Made by a program: the position numbers and the translations under genes. Positions 26,947 to 36,759 of a stretch of DNA of 64,000 nt are shown in pieces. Numbering within the stretch: the stretch's first letter is position 1; every line of letters begins with the position of its first letter. The notes below the pieces were generated by a model. The model saw nothing but the letters and a program-made list of their open reading frames with translations, was not told the DNA's origin and made no database searches. The stretch spans positions 597,290 to 661,289 of the forward strand of contig NZ_SGIU01000001.1 in assembly GCF_004296335.1 (NCBI RefSeq), given 5' to 3'. The stretch is from Flagellimonas allohymeniacidonis. Its GTDB lineage: Bacteria; Bacteroidota; Bacteroidia; Flavobacteriales; Flavobacteriaceae.

Positions 26947-28161
26947 GTGCAGACCAAAAAGCTTAAACTCTTCAACGATCCAATTTACGGTTTTATTGGA
27001 ACTCCAAATGAACTTATTTTTCGGCTGATAGGCCATCCGTATTTTCAGCGGTTGCGAAGAATTTCCCAAATGGGTATGTCCTACTTGGTTTATCCAGGGG
27101 CCCACCACACCCGATTCCATCATGCTTTGGGAAGTATGCACTTGATGACGAAGGCCATTCAGGTTTTAAGATTGAAGGATATAGAGATATCTGAAGAGGA
27201 GGAAAAGGGCTTGTTGGGGGCCATTTTGCTTCACGATATCGGGCATGGTCCTTTTTCACATGCTTTGGAGGGATTCATTATAGATGGTGTAGGTCATGAA
27301 ACACTTTCACTGGAATATATGAAGGCACTCAATGAGGAATTCGATAGTGCCTTGGACCTTGCCATTGAAATATTCAATGGAAAATACCCGAAACCCTTCT
27401 TGAATCAGTTGGTTTCCAGTCAGCTCGATATGGACCGATTGGACTATTTAAAGAGGGACAGTTTTTATACCGGAGTGACCGAGGGCAATATCAACTCTGA
27501 AAGACTGATTTCAATGCTCAATGTGGTCGATGGCAATTTGGTTGTGGAGGAGAAAGGGATATATGCTATTGAAAAGTTTCTGATGGCACGAAGATTTATG
27601 TATTGGCAGGTGTACTTGCACAAAACTAGCCTTGTTGCCGAGCAGTTGCTTATTCGAATTATGCAGCGTGCGAAGGAATTGATGCCAAATCAATCAATTT
27701 TAGGTGAAGATTCAACATTATATCGTTTTCTATTCGAAGAGAAGGAAGTTGGTGTCAATAGGGATAGGTTAAGTCAATTTGCTTTATTGGACGATATAGA
27801 TATTTTGGCCGCTATTAAAAAATGGAGGTTCCATGAAGATTTTGTGCTATCAAAAATGTGCCAAATGCTTTTAGATAGAAACTTACTTACTATCAAATTA
27901 AAGAAATCACCCGTACAGCCTGAAAAGGTGGAGGCCAAATTAAATAGCACAAGCGGACAATTTGGTATTTCAAAACAAGAAGCAAGCTACTTCGTTTTTA
28001 CTGGAGAAATTTCCAACAACACCTATAATCAACAGGAACAAGAAATCAACATTTTAAAAAAGAATGGGAAAGTAGTACACCTTTTAAAGGAATCTGATGC
28101 TTTGGGAACTGATTTCATTTCAAGAAAGGTGACCAAGTATTATCTCTGCTACCCGAAATAA
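26947..28161 (+). CDS. HD-domain phosphohydrolase
   Basis: A metal-dependent phosphohydrolase of about 404 residues of the dNTPase/SAMHD1-like HD superfamily. The HD signature is [12 protein letters not shown] and [16 protein letters not shown], giving the H...HD...D metal set. [16 protein letters not shown] is typical of the family. The frame has no ATG start: TTG at 26944 and GTG at 26947 are the candidates. GTG gives [16 protein letters not shown] and is preferred only weakly. The natural substrate is unknown. It diverges from porX with a gap under 40 bases, and lpxD starts 32 bases downstream. Confidence 0.88.
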   Translation: MQTKKLKLFNDPIYGFIGTPNELIFRLIGHPYFQRLRRISQMGMSYLVYPGAHHTRFHHALGSMHLMTKAIQVLRLKDIEISEEEEKGLLGAILLHDIGHGPFSHALEGFIIDGVGHETLSLEYMKALNEEFDSALDLAIEIFNGKYPKPFLNQLVSSQLDMDRLDYLKRDSFYTGVTEGNINSERLISMLNVVDGNLVVEEKGIYAIEKFLMARRFMYWQVYLHKTSLVAEQLLIRIMQRAKELMPNQSILGEDSTLYRFLFEEKEVGVNRDRLSQFALLDDIDILAAIKKWRFHEDFVLSKMCQMLLDRNLLTIKLKKSPVQPEKVEAKLNSTSGQFGISKQEASYFVFTGEISNNTYNQQEQEINILKKNGKVVHLLKESDALGTDFISRKVTKYYLCYPK

Positions 28162-28180
28162 GCTGTTTGGCAAATTTTGT

Positions 28181-28188
28181 TACTTTTG
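28181..28188 (+). promoter_or_regulatory. Possible -7 box just before lpxD
   Basis: TACTTTTG fits TAnnTTTG but ends only 5 bases before the lpxD ATG, so a start point here would give an almost leaderless mRNA. No -33 partner is at the expected distance. Confidence 0.3.
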
Positions 28189-28193
28189 CAGCA

Positions 28194-29231
28194 ATGAAAT
28201 TCACGGCCACCCAAATTGCTGGTATTTTAGAGGGAGAAGTAGAAGGAAACCCGCAAATCGCAGTACACAAATTATCGAAAATAGAAGAGGGAGAACAAGG
28301 TTCTTTAACGTTTCTCGCCAACCCTAAATATACCTCTTACATTTATTCGACAAAAGCTTCAATTACTATTGTCAATAAAGACTTTGTTCCTGATCAGGAA
28401 ATTTCTACAACTTTGATTAAGGTGGATGATGCCTATAAATCCTTTTCAAAGCTTTTGGAATATTATGATAAGGTAAAGAACAACAAAATTGGACTTGAGT
28501 CTCCCTGTTATATAGGGGACAACGTAGCCTATGGAGAAGGTTTTTATTTGGGAGCATTCTCATACTTGAGCGACAACGTGAAGATTGGGGACAATGTGAA
28601 AATATTTCCCAACGTCTACATCGGAGATAACGTAACCATTGGTGATGATGTTATTGTTTTTGCCGGCGCCAAAATTTACTCTGAGTCCATTATTGGCAAT
28701 GGCTGTGTAATTCATAGCGGAGCTATAATTGGAGCCGACGGGTTTGGATTTACACCCAATGAAAAAGGGGAATACAGTAAAGTTCCACAAACCGGAAATG
28801 TTATATTGGAAGATAACGTGGATGTTGGAGCGGGTACCACTATCGATAGAGCTACCTTAGGGTCTACCATTCTAAGAAAAGGCGTAAAACTCGACAACCA
28901 AATACAGATTGCCCATAATGTAGAAATAGGGGAGCACACCGCCATAGCCGCCCAAACGGGTATTGCAGGCTCTACGAAAATTGGAAAACACTGCTTGATT
29001 GGCGGCCAAGTAGGCATTGTAGGACATATTACTATAGGGGATCGGGTGAAAATTCAAGCACAATCAGGTATTGGGCGAAACATTAAGGATGACGAAGTAC
29101 TGCAAGGTTCTCCGGCCTTAAACTATGGTGATTACAACAAGTCCTACGTCCATTTTAAAAATCTTCCAAAACTAGTCAACAAAATAAACAACATAGAAAA
29201 ACAAGTAGAAGGTAGTGAAGACAAACGTTAA
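28194..29231 (+). CDS. lpxD: UDP-3-O-acylglucosamine N-acyltransferase
   Basis: The third enzyme of lipid A synthesis (345 residues), which adds the second 3-hydroxyacyl chain to UDP-glucosamine. The N-terminal uridine-binding domain is followed by a left-handed beta-helix of hexapeptide repeats. The catalytic His fits [13 protein letters not shown]. The frame extends to 28167, but [20 protein letters not shown] from 28194 is the family start. Its end overlaps the start of the lpxC-fabZ gene by 17 bases, a mark of translational coupling. A shorter paralog lies three genes downstream. Confidence 0.95.
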   Translation: MKFTATQIAGILEGEVEGNPQIAVHKLSKIEEGEQGSLTFLANPKYTSYIYSTKASITIVNKDFVPDQEISTTLIKVDDAYKSFSKLLEYYDKVKNNKIGLESPCYIGDNVAYGEGFYLGAFSYLSDNVKIGDNVKIFPNVYIGDNVTIGDDVIVFAGAKIYSESIIGNGCVIHSGAIIGADGFGFTPNEKGEYSKVPQTGNVILEDNVDVGAGTTIDRATLGSTILRKGVKLDNQIQIAHNVEIGEHTAIAAQTGIAGSTKIGKHCLIGGQVGIVGHITIGDRVKIQAQSGIGRNIKDDEVLQGSPALNYGDYNKSYVHFKNLPKLVNKINNIEKQVEGSEDKR

Positions 29232-30618
29232 GCAACGCACTATAAAGAAAAAGGTTACGCTGAAGGGAGTAGGTTTGCATACGGGTGAAAATGTTACCAT
29301 GTCCTTTCTTCCTGCTAAGGAAAACCATGGTTTTGCCTTCAGGCGGGTTGATTTGGAGGGAGAGCCCATAATAGAGGCTGATGCCAACTATGTGGTGAAT
29401 ACCCAAAGGGGCACCAATCTGGAGAAGAATGGCGTAAAGATTCATACCTCTGAACATGTGCTGGCCGCTTTGGTAGGTCTTGATGTCGACAATGTGCTCA
29501 TAGAGCTGGATTCTCCAGAACCACCCATTATGGATGGATCTTCAAAATTCTTCGTAAAAGCACTCGAGGAAGCTGAAATCGTTGAACAAGAACTTGACCG
29601 CGAAGAATATGTGGTTAGAGATGTTATTTCATACAGGGATGAGACCACAGGGAGCGAAATTACAGTTATCCCCTCGGATGCCTATCAGGTCACTACCATG
29701 GTAGATTTTGGGACAAAGGTTTTAGGCACCCAAAACGCCAATTTGGAAAACTTAGCGGACTTCAAAACGGAAATAGCCGACGCACGAACATTTAGTTTTC
29801 TTCACGAATTGGAAATGCTTTTGGAGCATGGTCTTATCAAAGGTGGCGATTTGAACAATGCCATTGTTTATGTTGACAAGGAGATTTCTGAATCAACCAT
29901 GAAAAAGCTTGAGAAAGCATTTAGGAAAGAGAAATTGTCCGTGAAACCAAATGGCATATTGGACAACCTTACCTTGCATTATCCCAATGAAGCAGCACGA
30001 CACAAGTTGTTGGATGTGATTGGCGATCTCGCACTTACGGGTACTCGAATCCAAGGAAAGGTCATTGCGAATAAACCTGGTCACTACGTCAACACTCAGT
30101 TTGCTAAAAAGCTTAAAAAAATAATCAAACAGGAGCGAAGGAATTCAGTTCCTGATGTTGATTTGCATGCAGCGCCGGTCAAGGACATCAACCAAATTAT
30201 GGACATGCTTCCGCACAGACCTCCATTTTTATTGGTGGATAAAATCATGGAATTGTCCGAGGAACATGTAATAGGAGTGAAAAATGTCACAATGAATGAG
30301 CCTTTTTTTGTGGGTCATTTTCCTGGAGCACCTGTTATGCCGGGGGTCCTTCAAATTGAAGCCATGGCCCAAACAGGAGGAATTCTGGTTTTAAGCACGG
30401 TTCCTGACCCGGAGAATTATTTGACATATCTCCTGAAAATTGACAATGTAAGATACAAGCAACAAGTTGTTCCTGGAGATACCCTTATTTTTAAGCTCGA
30501 TTTGCTTACACCTATCCGAAGGGGTATCTGTCAAATGCAAGCACGTGCCTATGCAAATGGCAGACTCGTATCTGAGGCTGAGATTATGGCACAAATCACC
30601 AAAGTAAAAGGAAACTAG
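29215..30618 (+). CDS. lpxC-fabZ: Bifunctional LpxC / FabZ fusion
   Basis: A 467-residue fusion, typical of Bacteroidetes. The N-terminal part (to about 305) is the zinc deacetylase LpxC, the committed step of lipid A synthesis: [22 protein letters not shown] (zinc His) and [21 protein letters not shown]. The C-terminal part (from about 317) is the beta-hydroxyacyl-ACP dehydratase Fab[13 protein letters not shown], then [20 protein letters not shown] with catalytic His and Glu. The start is GTG at 29215, inside the end of lpxD; there is no better ATG. It links lipid A and fatty acid synthesis in one polypeptide. Confidence 0.96.
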   Translation: MKTNVKQRTIKKKVTLKGVGLHTGENVTMSFLPAKENHGFAFRRVDLEGEPIIEADANYVVNTQRGTNLEKNGVKIHTSEHVLAALVGLDVDNVLIELDSPEPPIMDGSSKFFVKALEEAEIVEQELDREEYVVRDVISYRDETTGSEITVIPSDAYQVTTMVDFGTKVLGTQNANLENLADFKTEIADARTFSFLHELEMLLEHGLIKGGDLNNAIVYVDKEISESTMKKLEKAFRKEKLSVKPNGILDNLTLHYPNEAARHKLLDVIGDLALTGTRIQGKVIANKPGHYVNTQFAKKLKKIIKQERRNSVPDVDLHAAPVKDINQIMDMLPHRPPFLLVDKIMELSEEHVIGVKNVTMNEPFFVGHFPGAPVMPGVLQIEAMAQTGGILVLSTVPDPENYLTYLLKIDNVRYKQQVVPGDTLIFKLDLLTPIRRGICQMQARAYANGRLVSEAEIMAQITKVKGN

Positions 30619-31404
30619 ATGAATCAACCCTTAGCCTACGTACACCCGGGCGCCAAGATTGCGAAAAACGTAGTTATTGAACCCTTTACCACCATCCACA
30701 ATAATGTAACGATTGGGGAAGGCAGTTGGATTGGTTCCAACGTGACAATAATGGAAGGAGCCCGTATCGGGAAAAACTGTAATATATTTCCTGGTGCCGT
30801 TATTTCAGCAATGCCCCAAGATTTAAAATATCAGGGAGAGGAAACCACTGTGGAAATCGGTGATAATACAACCATTCGTGAATGTGCTACCATAAATAAG
30901 GGCACATCGGACCGAATGAAAACCAAAATCGGCAACAACTGTTTAATTATGGCCTATTGCCATGTTGCACATGATTGTATCGTTGGTGATGGTTGTATTT
31001 TTAGTAACAATTCTACACTCGCGGGCCATGTGACCATAGGTCAAAATGTGGTTTTGGCTGGTATGGTGGCCGTACACCAGTTTGTTTCCATTGGTAACCA
31101 TGCCTTTGTTACCGGAGGTTCTTTGGTAAGAAAAGATGTACCCCCTTATGTGAAAGCCGCAAGAGAGCCATTATCTTATGTGGGAATAAATTCTGTTGGA
31201 CTTCGCAGACGAGGATTTGAGTCCGATAAAATCCGTGAAATCCAGAATATTTACAGAATTTTATACCAACAAAATTATAACAATACCCAAGCCGCATCCA
31301 TTATCGAAGCTGAAATGGAGGCAACACCTGAGCGAGATGAGATTCTTCAATTCATTAGGGATTCCCAACGCGGTATTATGAAAGGTTACTTTAGTTCAAA
31401 TTAA
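30619..31404 (+). CDS. lpxA: UDP-N-acetylglucosamine acyltransferase
   Basis: The first enzyme of lipid A synthesis (261 residues). It transfers a 3-hydroxyacyl chain from ACP to UDP-GlcNAc. The left-handed beta-helix has hexapeptide repeats from residue 7, the catalytic His in MAYCHVAHDCIVG, and the C-terminal helical domain starts with GLRRRGFESDKIREI. It begins right after the lpxC-fabZ stop codon. The acyl ruler residues that set chain length could not be judged. Confidence 0.96.
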   Translation: MNQPLAYVHPGAKIAKNVVIEPFTTIHNNVTIGEGSWIGSNVTIMEGARIGKNCNIFPGAVISAMPQDLKYQGEETTVEIGDNTTIRECATINKGTSDRMKTKIGNNCLIMAYCHVAHDCIVGDGCIFSNNSTLAGHVTIGQNVVLAGMVAVHQFVSIGNHAFVTGGSLVRKDVPPYVKAAREPLSYVGINSVGLRRRGFESDKIREIQNIYRILYQQNYNNTQAASIIEAEMEATPERDEILQFIRDSQRGIMKGYFSSN

Positions 31405-31408
31405 TTCT

Positions 31409-31975
31409 ATGGCCAATACATCTGATATACGAAAAGGGTTGTGCATTAGATACAACCACGATATTTATAAAATTGTGGAATTCCTTCATGTAAAACCTGG
31501 AAAGGGGCCGGCTTTTGTGCGGACCAAGTTAAAAAGTGTCACTACAGGAAAGGTTATCGACAACACTTTTTCCGCAGGGCACAAAATTGAAGATGTGCGG
31601 GTGGAGACCAGGTCATACCAGTATCTGTACGCCGAAGGGGATACCTTTCACTTCATGAATACCGACGATTACAATCAAATTGCATTGCAAAAAAGCTCAT
31701 TGGACTCACCAGAGCTTCTAAAAGAAGGGGAGGTTGTCACCATTATATTTAACACAGAAGATAGCTTGCCTCTTTCGGTTGAAATGCCAGCAAGTGTAAT
31801 CCTTGAAGTCACCCATACCGAACCAGGAGTTAAAGGCAACACGGCAACCAACGCCACAAAACCCGCTACCGTGGAAACTGGAGCGCGTATCAATGTGCCT
31901 TTGTTTATCAATGAAGGGGATAAAATAAAAGTGGACACTGAAAAAGGTGCCTATATGGAACGCGCAAAGGAATAG
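31409..31975 (+). CDS. efp: Elongation factor P
   Basis: A 188-residue translation factor that relieves ribosome stalling at polyproline stretches. The KOW-like N-domain has FLHVKPGKGPAFVRTKLK, with the modifiable Lys at the tip of the PGKG loop. The OB domains contain YAEGDTFHFMNTDDYNQI and the C-terminal GARINVPLFINEGDKIKVDTEKGAYMERAK is well conserved. Length is standard. It sits between lpxA and the second lpxD-like gene with gaps of 4 and 6 bases, so it is embedded in the lipid A transcript. Confidence 0.97.
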   Translation: MANTSDIRKGLCIRYNHDIYKIVEFLHVKPGKGPAFVRTKLKSVTTGKVIDNTFSAGHKIEDVRVETRSYQYLYAEGDTFHFMNTDDYNQIALQKSSLDSPELLKEGEVVTIIFNTEDSLPLSVEMPASVILEVTHTEPGVKGNTATNATKPATVETGARINVPLFINEGDKIKVDTEKGAYMERAKE

Positions 31976-31981
31976 TACCCA

Positions 31982-32920
31982 ATGAAATTTCCGAGAACTC
32001 AGACCTTAAAGGAAATTGCCCAACTTATTAACGTTGAATTCGTTGGCTCCGACGATTTTCCTGTAGAGGGGATGAACGAAATCCATGTTGTTGAAAAGGG
32101 AGATATCGTTTTTGTGGATCATCCCAAATATTACAATAAAGCACTTCAATCAGCGGCGACCGTAGTTTTGATAAACAAAAGAGTGGAATGCCCGGAAGGT
32201 AAGGCCCTGTTGATTTCAGATGATCCATTTAGAGATTTCAATAAGCTGACAGTTCATTTTAGACCATTTCAAGCTTCCAATAACTCCATCTCATCTAGTG
32301 CTACCATAGGGAAAGGCACGGTAGTTCAACCTAATGTCTTTATTGGTAACAATGTGACGATTGGAGAAAACTGCTTGATTCATTCCAATGTGGCGATTTA
32401 CGATAATTGCGTGATTGGGGATAATGTTACTATCCACGCTGGAACCGTGCTCGGTGCAGATGCTTTTTATTATAAAAACCGCCCAGAAGGATTTGACAAG
32501 CTTATTTCTGGAGGTAGGGTGATTATACAAAACAATGTGGATATTGGCGCAGGATGCACCATCGATAGGGGAGTTACCGGAGATACCACTATAATGGAAG
32601 GCACGAAACTTGACAATCAAATACAGATTGGGCATGATACGGTTATTGGAAAAAAATGCCTAATTGCTTCCCAAACCGGAATAGCAGGCTGCGTGGTGAT
32701 TGAAGATGAAGTAACCTTGTGGGGACAGGTTGGCGTAATCAGTGGAATTACCATTGGTAAAAAAGCTGTGGTTTTGGCCCAAACCGGAATCTCTAAGTCG
32801 TTAGAGAGCGGTAAAACCTATTTCGGAAGCCCAGCTGAAGAAGCAAGAGAGAAAATAAAACAAATAGCCTTTATAAAACGTATTCCTGAGCTATTTGAAA
32901 CTTTGAAAAAGAATTCCTGA
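31982..32920 (+). CDS. Second LpxD-like N-acyltransferase (paralog)
   Basis: A 312-residue acyltransferase of the LpxD family, 33 residues shorter than the lpxD at 28194. The N-terminal domain (VEFVGSDDFPVEGMNEIHVV, KGDIVFVDHPKYY) is divergent but recognisable. The beta-helix has the catalytic His in DNQIQIGHDTVIG and the Gln-Thr-Gly turns typical of LpxD. It may act on a different acyl chain or a different nucleotide sugar; this cannot be settled by eye. It follows efp by 6 bases. A promoter for sucD lies 7 bases after its stop codon. Confidence 0.85.
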   Translation: MKFPRTQTLKEIAQLINVEFVGSDDFPVEGMNEIHVVEKGDIVFVDHPKYYNKALQSAATVVLINKRVECPEGKALLISDDPFRDFNKLTVHFRPFQASNNSISSSATIGKGTVVQPNVFIGNNVTIGENCLIHSNVAIYDNCVIGDNVTIHAGTVLGADAFYYKNRPEGFDKLISGGRVIIQNNVDIGAGCTIDRGVTGDTTIMEGTKLDNQIQIGHDTVIGKKCLIASQTGIAGCVVIEDEVTLWGQVGVISGITIGKKAVVLAQTGISKSLESGKTYFGSPAEEAREKIKQIAFIKRIPELFETLKKNS

Positions 32921-32926
32921 ATTTGA

Positions 32927-32958
32927 TTGGTTCAAATAACCATCAAAGCATATTTTTG
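32927..32958 (+). promoter_or_regulatory. Promoter of sucD (Bacteroidetes primary sigma type)
   Basis: TTG at 32927-32929, a 21-base spacer and TATTTTTG at 32951-32958 fit the TTG-N(17-23)-TAnnTTTG pattern. The ATG of sucD follows 20 bases later. Confidence 0.65.
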
Positions 32959-32978
32959 CACAGCAACAAGATAAACTT

Positions 32979-33851
32979 ATGAGCGTCTTAGTAAACAAAG
33001 ATTCGAAAATAATCGTACAAGGTTTCACGGGTAGTGAAGGTACCTTTCATGCAGAACAAATGATTGAATATGGCACCAATGTGGTTGGCGGTGTAACCCC
33101 CGGAAAAGGAGGTCAAGAGCACCTGGGGAAACCCGTATTCAATACGGTGGAACAGGCCGTGCAAGAAGTGGGAGCCGATACCACCATCATATTCGTACCA
33201 CCTGCTTTTGCTGCTGATGCCATCATGGAAGCGGCCAGTGCGGGGATTAAGGTGATCATTACCATTACCGAAGGCATCCCAGTAGGGGATATGGTGAAGG
33301 TTTATGATTACATAAAAGATTTTGATTGCACACTTGTGGGTCCAAATTGTCCCGGAGTCATTACACCTGAAGAAGCCAAAGTCGGAATTATGCCTGGTTT
33401 TGTGTTTAAAAAAGGAAATGTGGGAATCGTTTCAAAATCGGGTACTTTAACCTATGAAGCTGCTGACCAAGTAGTTCGACAGGGCTTGGGCATTACAACT
33501 GCGATTGGAATTGGAGGTGACCCCATTATTGGCACCACGACAAGGGAAGCGGTTGAACTATTGATCAATGACCCAGAAACTGAATGCGTGGTCATGATTG
33601 GTGAGATTGGTGGACAATTGGAAGCTGATGCAGCGCATTGGTACAAGAACAGTGGAAGTAAAAAGCCCATCGTAGGTTTTATTGCCGGGGAAACCGCACC
33701 TGCAGGAAGAACCATGGGGCACGCTGGAGCCATTGTAGGCGGTAGTGATGATACGGCCCAGGCCAAAAAGAGAATCATGAAAGAATGCGGTATTCATGTT
33801 GTGGATTCACCAGCAGAAATCGGTTCCAAGGTAAAACAGGTGATGGCCTAG
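32979..33851 (+). CDS. sucD: Succinate-CoA ligase, alpha subunit
   Basis: The alpha subunit (290 residues) of succinyl-CoA synthetase, the substrate-level phosphorylation step of the TCA cycle. The CoA-binding Rossmann fold has GFTGSEGTFHAEQM, then LVGPNCPG, SKSGTLTYEA and GIGGDPIIGT. The phospho-His is in GRTMGHAGAIVGG. The beta subunit sucC is not in the window. It has its own promoter and a strong terminator, so it is a single-gene unit between the lipid A set and fabG. Confidence 0.97.
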   Translation: MSVLVNKDSKIIVQGFTGSEGTFHAEQMIEYGTNVVGGVTPGKGGQEHLGKPVFNTVEQAVQEVGADTTIIFVPPAFAADAIMEAASAGIKVIITITEGIPVGDMVKVYDYIKDFDCTLVGPNCPGVITPEEAKVGIMPGFVFKKGNVGIVSKSGTLTYEAADQVVRQGLGITTAIGIGGDPIIGTTTREAVELLINDPETECVVMIGEIGGQLEADAAHWYKNSGSKKPIVGFIAGETAPAGRTMGHAGAIVGGSDDTAQAKKRIMKECGIHVVDSPAEIGSKVKQVMA

Positions 33852-33872
33852 CAAAGCGTTAAAACTATTGTA

Positions 33873-33899
33873 AATCCCGTTTGTTACGGGATTTTTTTT
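33873..33899 (+). terminator. Rho-independent terminator after sucD
   Basis: AATCCCGT (33873-33880) and ACGGGATT (33886-33893) form an 8-base-pair stem with a 5-base loop, followed by a T-run to 33899. Confidence 0.9.
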
Positions 33900-33921
33900 C
33901 GCCATTACCTAAAACAACAAC

Positions 33922-33929
33922 TATATTTG
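33922..33929 (+). promoter_or_regulatory. -7 box upstream of fabG
   Basis: TATATTTG matches TAnnTTTG, 33 bases before the fabG ATG and after the sucD terminator. No clear -33 TTG is present. Confidence 0.45.
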
Positions 33930-33961
33930 AGTAATAACCATTCAGAGAAACAACACAGACC

Positions 33962-34708
33962 ATGAAACTTTTAGAAGGTAAGAATGTAATCATTACAGGA
34001 GCCAGTCGAGGCATCGGAAAGGGAATCGCTGAAGTATTTGCCAAACATGGGGCGAATGTCGCTTTTACCTATAGCTCCAGCGAAGGACCTGCATTGGAAT
34101 TGGAAAAAGAGCTTAAAGCTTTGGGGGTAAATGCAAAGGCTTATAAGAGCAATGCGGCAAGCTTTGCTGAATCTGAAGCTTTGGTGGCGGAAGTTTTGGA
34201 AAATTTCGGAAGCATTGATGTATTGATCAATAATGCAGGTATTACAAAGGATAATTTGCTGATGCGAATGGGGGAAGCAGATTTTGATGCGGTTATCGAA
34301 ATCAATTTAAAATCCGTCTTCAATATGACCAAGGCTGTTCAAAGGACCATGCTTAAACAACGCAAAGGCTCCATCATAAATATGAGCAGCGTGGTTGGTG
34401 TAAAAGGGAATGCGGGTCAGGCAAATTATGCTGCTTCAAAAGCGGGAATGATAGGATTTACCAAATCCGTAGCCTTGGAATTAGGCTCAAGAAATATTCG
34501 GTGCAACGCTATTGCTCCTGGGTTTATAGAGACTGAAATGACCGAGAAATTGGATGAGAAGACCGTTCAAGGATGGCGCGATGCAATTCCATTAAAGCGT
34601 GGTGGCGCTCCGAAAGATGTCGCCAATGCATGTCTTTTTCTTGCCTCTGATTTATCCGCTTATGTTACTGGCCAGGTGTTGAATGTGGATGGAGGTATGC
34701 TAACATAA
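33962..34708 (+). CDS. fabG: 3-oxoacyl-[acyl-carrier-protein] reductase
   Basis: A 248-residue short-chain dehydrogenase. It reduces 3-oxoacyl-ACP with NADPH in fatty acid elongation. The cofactor motif is TGASRGIGKG (about 12-21), NNAG is present, and the catalytic set is Ser in MSSVVG, Tyr and Lys in NYAASKAG. The C-terminal FLASDLSAYVTGQVLNVDGGM is typical of FabG. It follows the sucD terminator and leads a unit with the VWA protein (5-base gap) and SPFH protein. Confidence 0.93.
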   Translation: MKLLEGKNVIITGASRGIGKGIAEVFAKHGANVAFTYSSSEGPALELEKELKALGVNAKAYKSNAASFAESEALVAEVLENFGSIDVLINNAGITKDNLLMRMGEADFDAVIEINLKSVFNMTKAVQRTMLKQRKGSIINMSSVVGVKGNAGQANYAASKAGMIGFTKSVALELGSRNIRCNAIAPGFIETEMTEKLDEKTVQGWRDAIPLKRGGAPKDVANACLFLASDLSAYVTGQVLNVDGGMLT

Positions 34709-34713
34709 ATTGC

Positions 34714-36747
34714 ATGGAAATACGCACGGCATTACTTATTCTTTTGTCTGCCTCTGCGGCTTTTACCATAGTTTTTTATCAATATTTTTATCGAAACCCT
34801 AAAAAAGGAAGTCTTAAGACGATTCTAGCCGGCTTACGGTTTGTTGCCCTTTTTTGTGCTTTCCTGCTCTTGGTCAACCCGAAGTTGGTCAAGAATGAGT
34901 ACTTTCTTGAAAAGGCGAATCTTATTTTTTTGGTCGATGACTCTGCTTCGATGCAACAATCCAATAAATCGGAAGAGGCCCTCAAAGCGCTGCAAGTATT
35001 GGAAAGTAATGAGCAACTCGCCGACCGTTTTAACGTGCTCAAATTTGGTTTTGGTGGCCAATTGTTGAGTGCCGATTCCTTAACCTTTTCTCAAACCAAT
35101 ACCGATGTTTCAGATGCGCTTTCCAAAACCAACGAACTTTTTGTAAATACCAATAATGCGATACTTCTTTTTTCCGACGGCAACCAAACCCTTGGGCGTG
35201 ACTATGAATTTCTTGACCTGCAAAACAACCTACAAGTAAATTCATTGGTGGTGGGCGACACCACATCATATGAAGATATTTCAATAGAACAAGTGAACAC
35301 CAATACCTACGCTTTTCTACGAAACAAATTTCCAGTTGAGTTCACCGTGAAATACAAAGGGAATCAACAAGTGCGCAAACTTTTAACCTTGACTCTGGAT
35401 GGAAAAAGAGTATATCAAGAACGCATTTCATTGGATGGAAATGCCAATAACCAAGTGATCAATGCACTTGTTGAAGCCGAGACTGTGGGTTTGAAATCGT
35501 TGATTTTAAACGTTGAACCATTGGAAAATGAAAGAAATACCGCCAATAACAGAAAGGAAGTTGGACTTGAGGTGATTGATGAAAAAACGAACGTCACCAT
35601 CATTACCGATTTTCTGCACCCCGATGTTGGTGCGCTTCGCAAATCAATAGAATCCAATGAACAACGAAAAGTAGCCATCGAAAAGCCGAGTGTCGACTCT
35701 AGGGTATTGGAGGAAACTGATGTTTTTATCCTTTATCAACCCAATAGTAGATTCAAGGAGATTTATGATTATCTCGAAAACAATGCAGTGAATTTTTTGA
35801 CCATAACAGGTACAAAGACCGATTGGAGGTTCCTCAACCAGGTACAACAAAGTGTTTTTAAGGAGAGCTTTAATCAATCAGAAGAAGTAATTCCGGTTAT
35901 GAATAATTCTTTTTCCACCTTTGGTCTTGGCACTTTTTCAGTTGAGGGCTATCCACCTTTATTAAGTAATTTGGGCGATGTGGAAATCAAAAAGGAGAAC
36001 GAGACTATTTTGTTTCAACGCATCCGTGGTGTGGATTTGGACAAACCTTTATTTTCCTTGATAACCGAAGACTCTGGCAAAGAAGCAATTTTGTTCGGAG
36101 AGAATATTTGGAGGTGGAGGGCAAGCGCTTATCGAGATCAACAAAATTTCAATGATTTCGATGATTTTATCGGAAAAATGATGCTCTATTTAACCAGCTC
36201 TGCTCGGAAAAGCCGCCTAGAATTGGAATACAAATCGGTTTACGAAGGAACAGGTAGTGCTGCTATTCGGGCCTTGTATTTTGACAAGAGCTTTAATTTC
36301 AATCCCAAAGGGACCATAACCGCAATTGTAAAGGGTCGAGATAGCGATTTTGGAAGGGAGACCCCCTTGTTGTTGAAAGGATCATATTACGAATGCGATT
36401 TAAGTGATTTGGAACCGGGCACTTATGATTTTACCGTTACTGTCAGAGAAGAAAACATCTCGCGTTCCGGGGTGTTTAGGATTCTGGATTTTAACGCAGA
36501 AAACCAAATGTTGCCATCAAACCACAAAAAGTTAAAGAGGTTAGCTGATAAAACGGGTGGTGCACTATACTTTCCCGGAGATTTGGAAGTAGCCATTAAT
36601 GATTTGATGGACTCCAAACAGTTTGTTCCCATCCAGAAGAGCAAGCAAAATGTCGTATCTTTAATCGACTTTAAAATTCTTTTGGGCCTAATAATTCTAA
36701 GCCTTGCCTTAGAGTGGTTCATTCGAAAATATAATGGATTAATATAA
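34714..36747 (+). CDS. Membrane-anchored VWA-domain protein
   Basis: A 677-residue protein with two N-terminal membrane segments (about 5-25 and 36-52), a VWA domain and one C-terminal segment (about 650-668). The metal-binding MIDAS site is seen as VDDSASMQ (D-x-S-x-S). The middle has beta-rich repeats, and a region around ITDFLHPDVGALRKSIES has a GATase-like look. The family resembles the membrane VWA proteins of Bacteroidetes with a BatA-like N-terminus. Function unknown; probably surveys or assembles the envelope. It lies between fabG and the SPFH gene with 5- and 12-base gaps. Confidence 0.8.
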   Translation: MEIRTALLILLSASAAFTIVFYQYFYRNPKKGSLKTILAGLRFVALFCAFLLLVNPKLVKNEYFLEKANLIFLVDDSASMQQSNKSEEALKALQVLESNEQLADRFNVLKFGFGGQLLSADSLTFSQTNTDVSDALSKTNELFVNTNNAILLFSDGNQTLGRDYEFLDLQNNLQVNSLVVGDTTSYEDISIEQVNTNTYAFLRNKFPVEFTVKYKGNQQVRKLLTLTLDGKRVYQERISLDGNANNQVINALVEAETVGLKSLILNVEPLENERNTANNRKEVGLEVIDEKTNVTIITDFLHPDVGALRKSIESNEQRKVAIEKPSVDSRVLEETDVFILYQPNSRFKEIYDYLENNAVNFLTITGTKTDWRFLNQVQQSVFKESFNQSEEVIPVMNNSFSTFGLGTFSVEGYPPLLSNLGDVEIKKENETILFQRIRGVDLDKPLFSLITEDSGKEAILFGENIWRWRASAYRDQQNFNDFDDFIGKMMLYLTSSARKSRLELEYKSVYEGTGSAAIRALYFDKSFNFNPKGTITAIVKGRDSDFGRETPLLLKGSYYECDLSDLEPGTYDFTVTVREENISRSGVFRILDFNAENQMLPSNHKKLKRLADKTGGALYFPGDLEVAINDLMDSKQFVPIQKSKQNVVSLIDFKILLGLIILSLALEWFIRKYNGLI

Positions 36748-36759
36748 AAGGGAATATGT

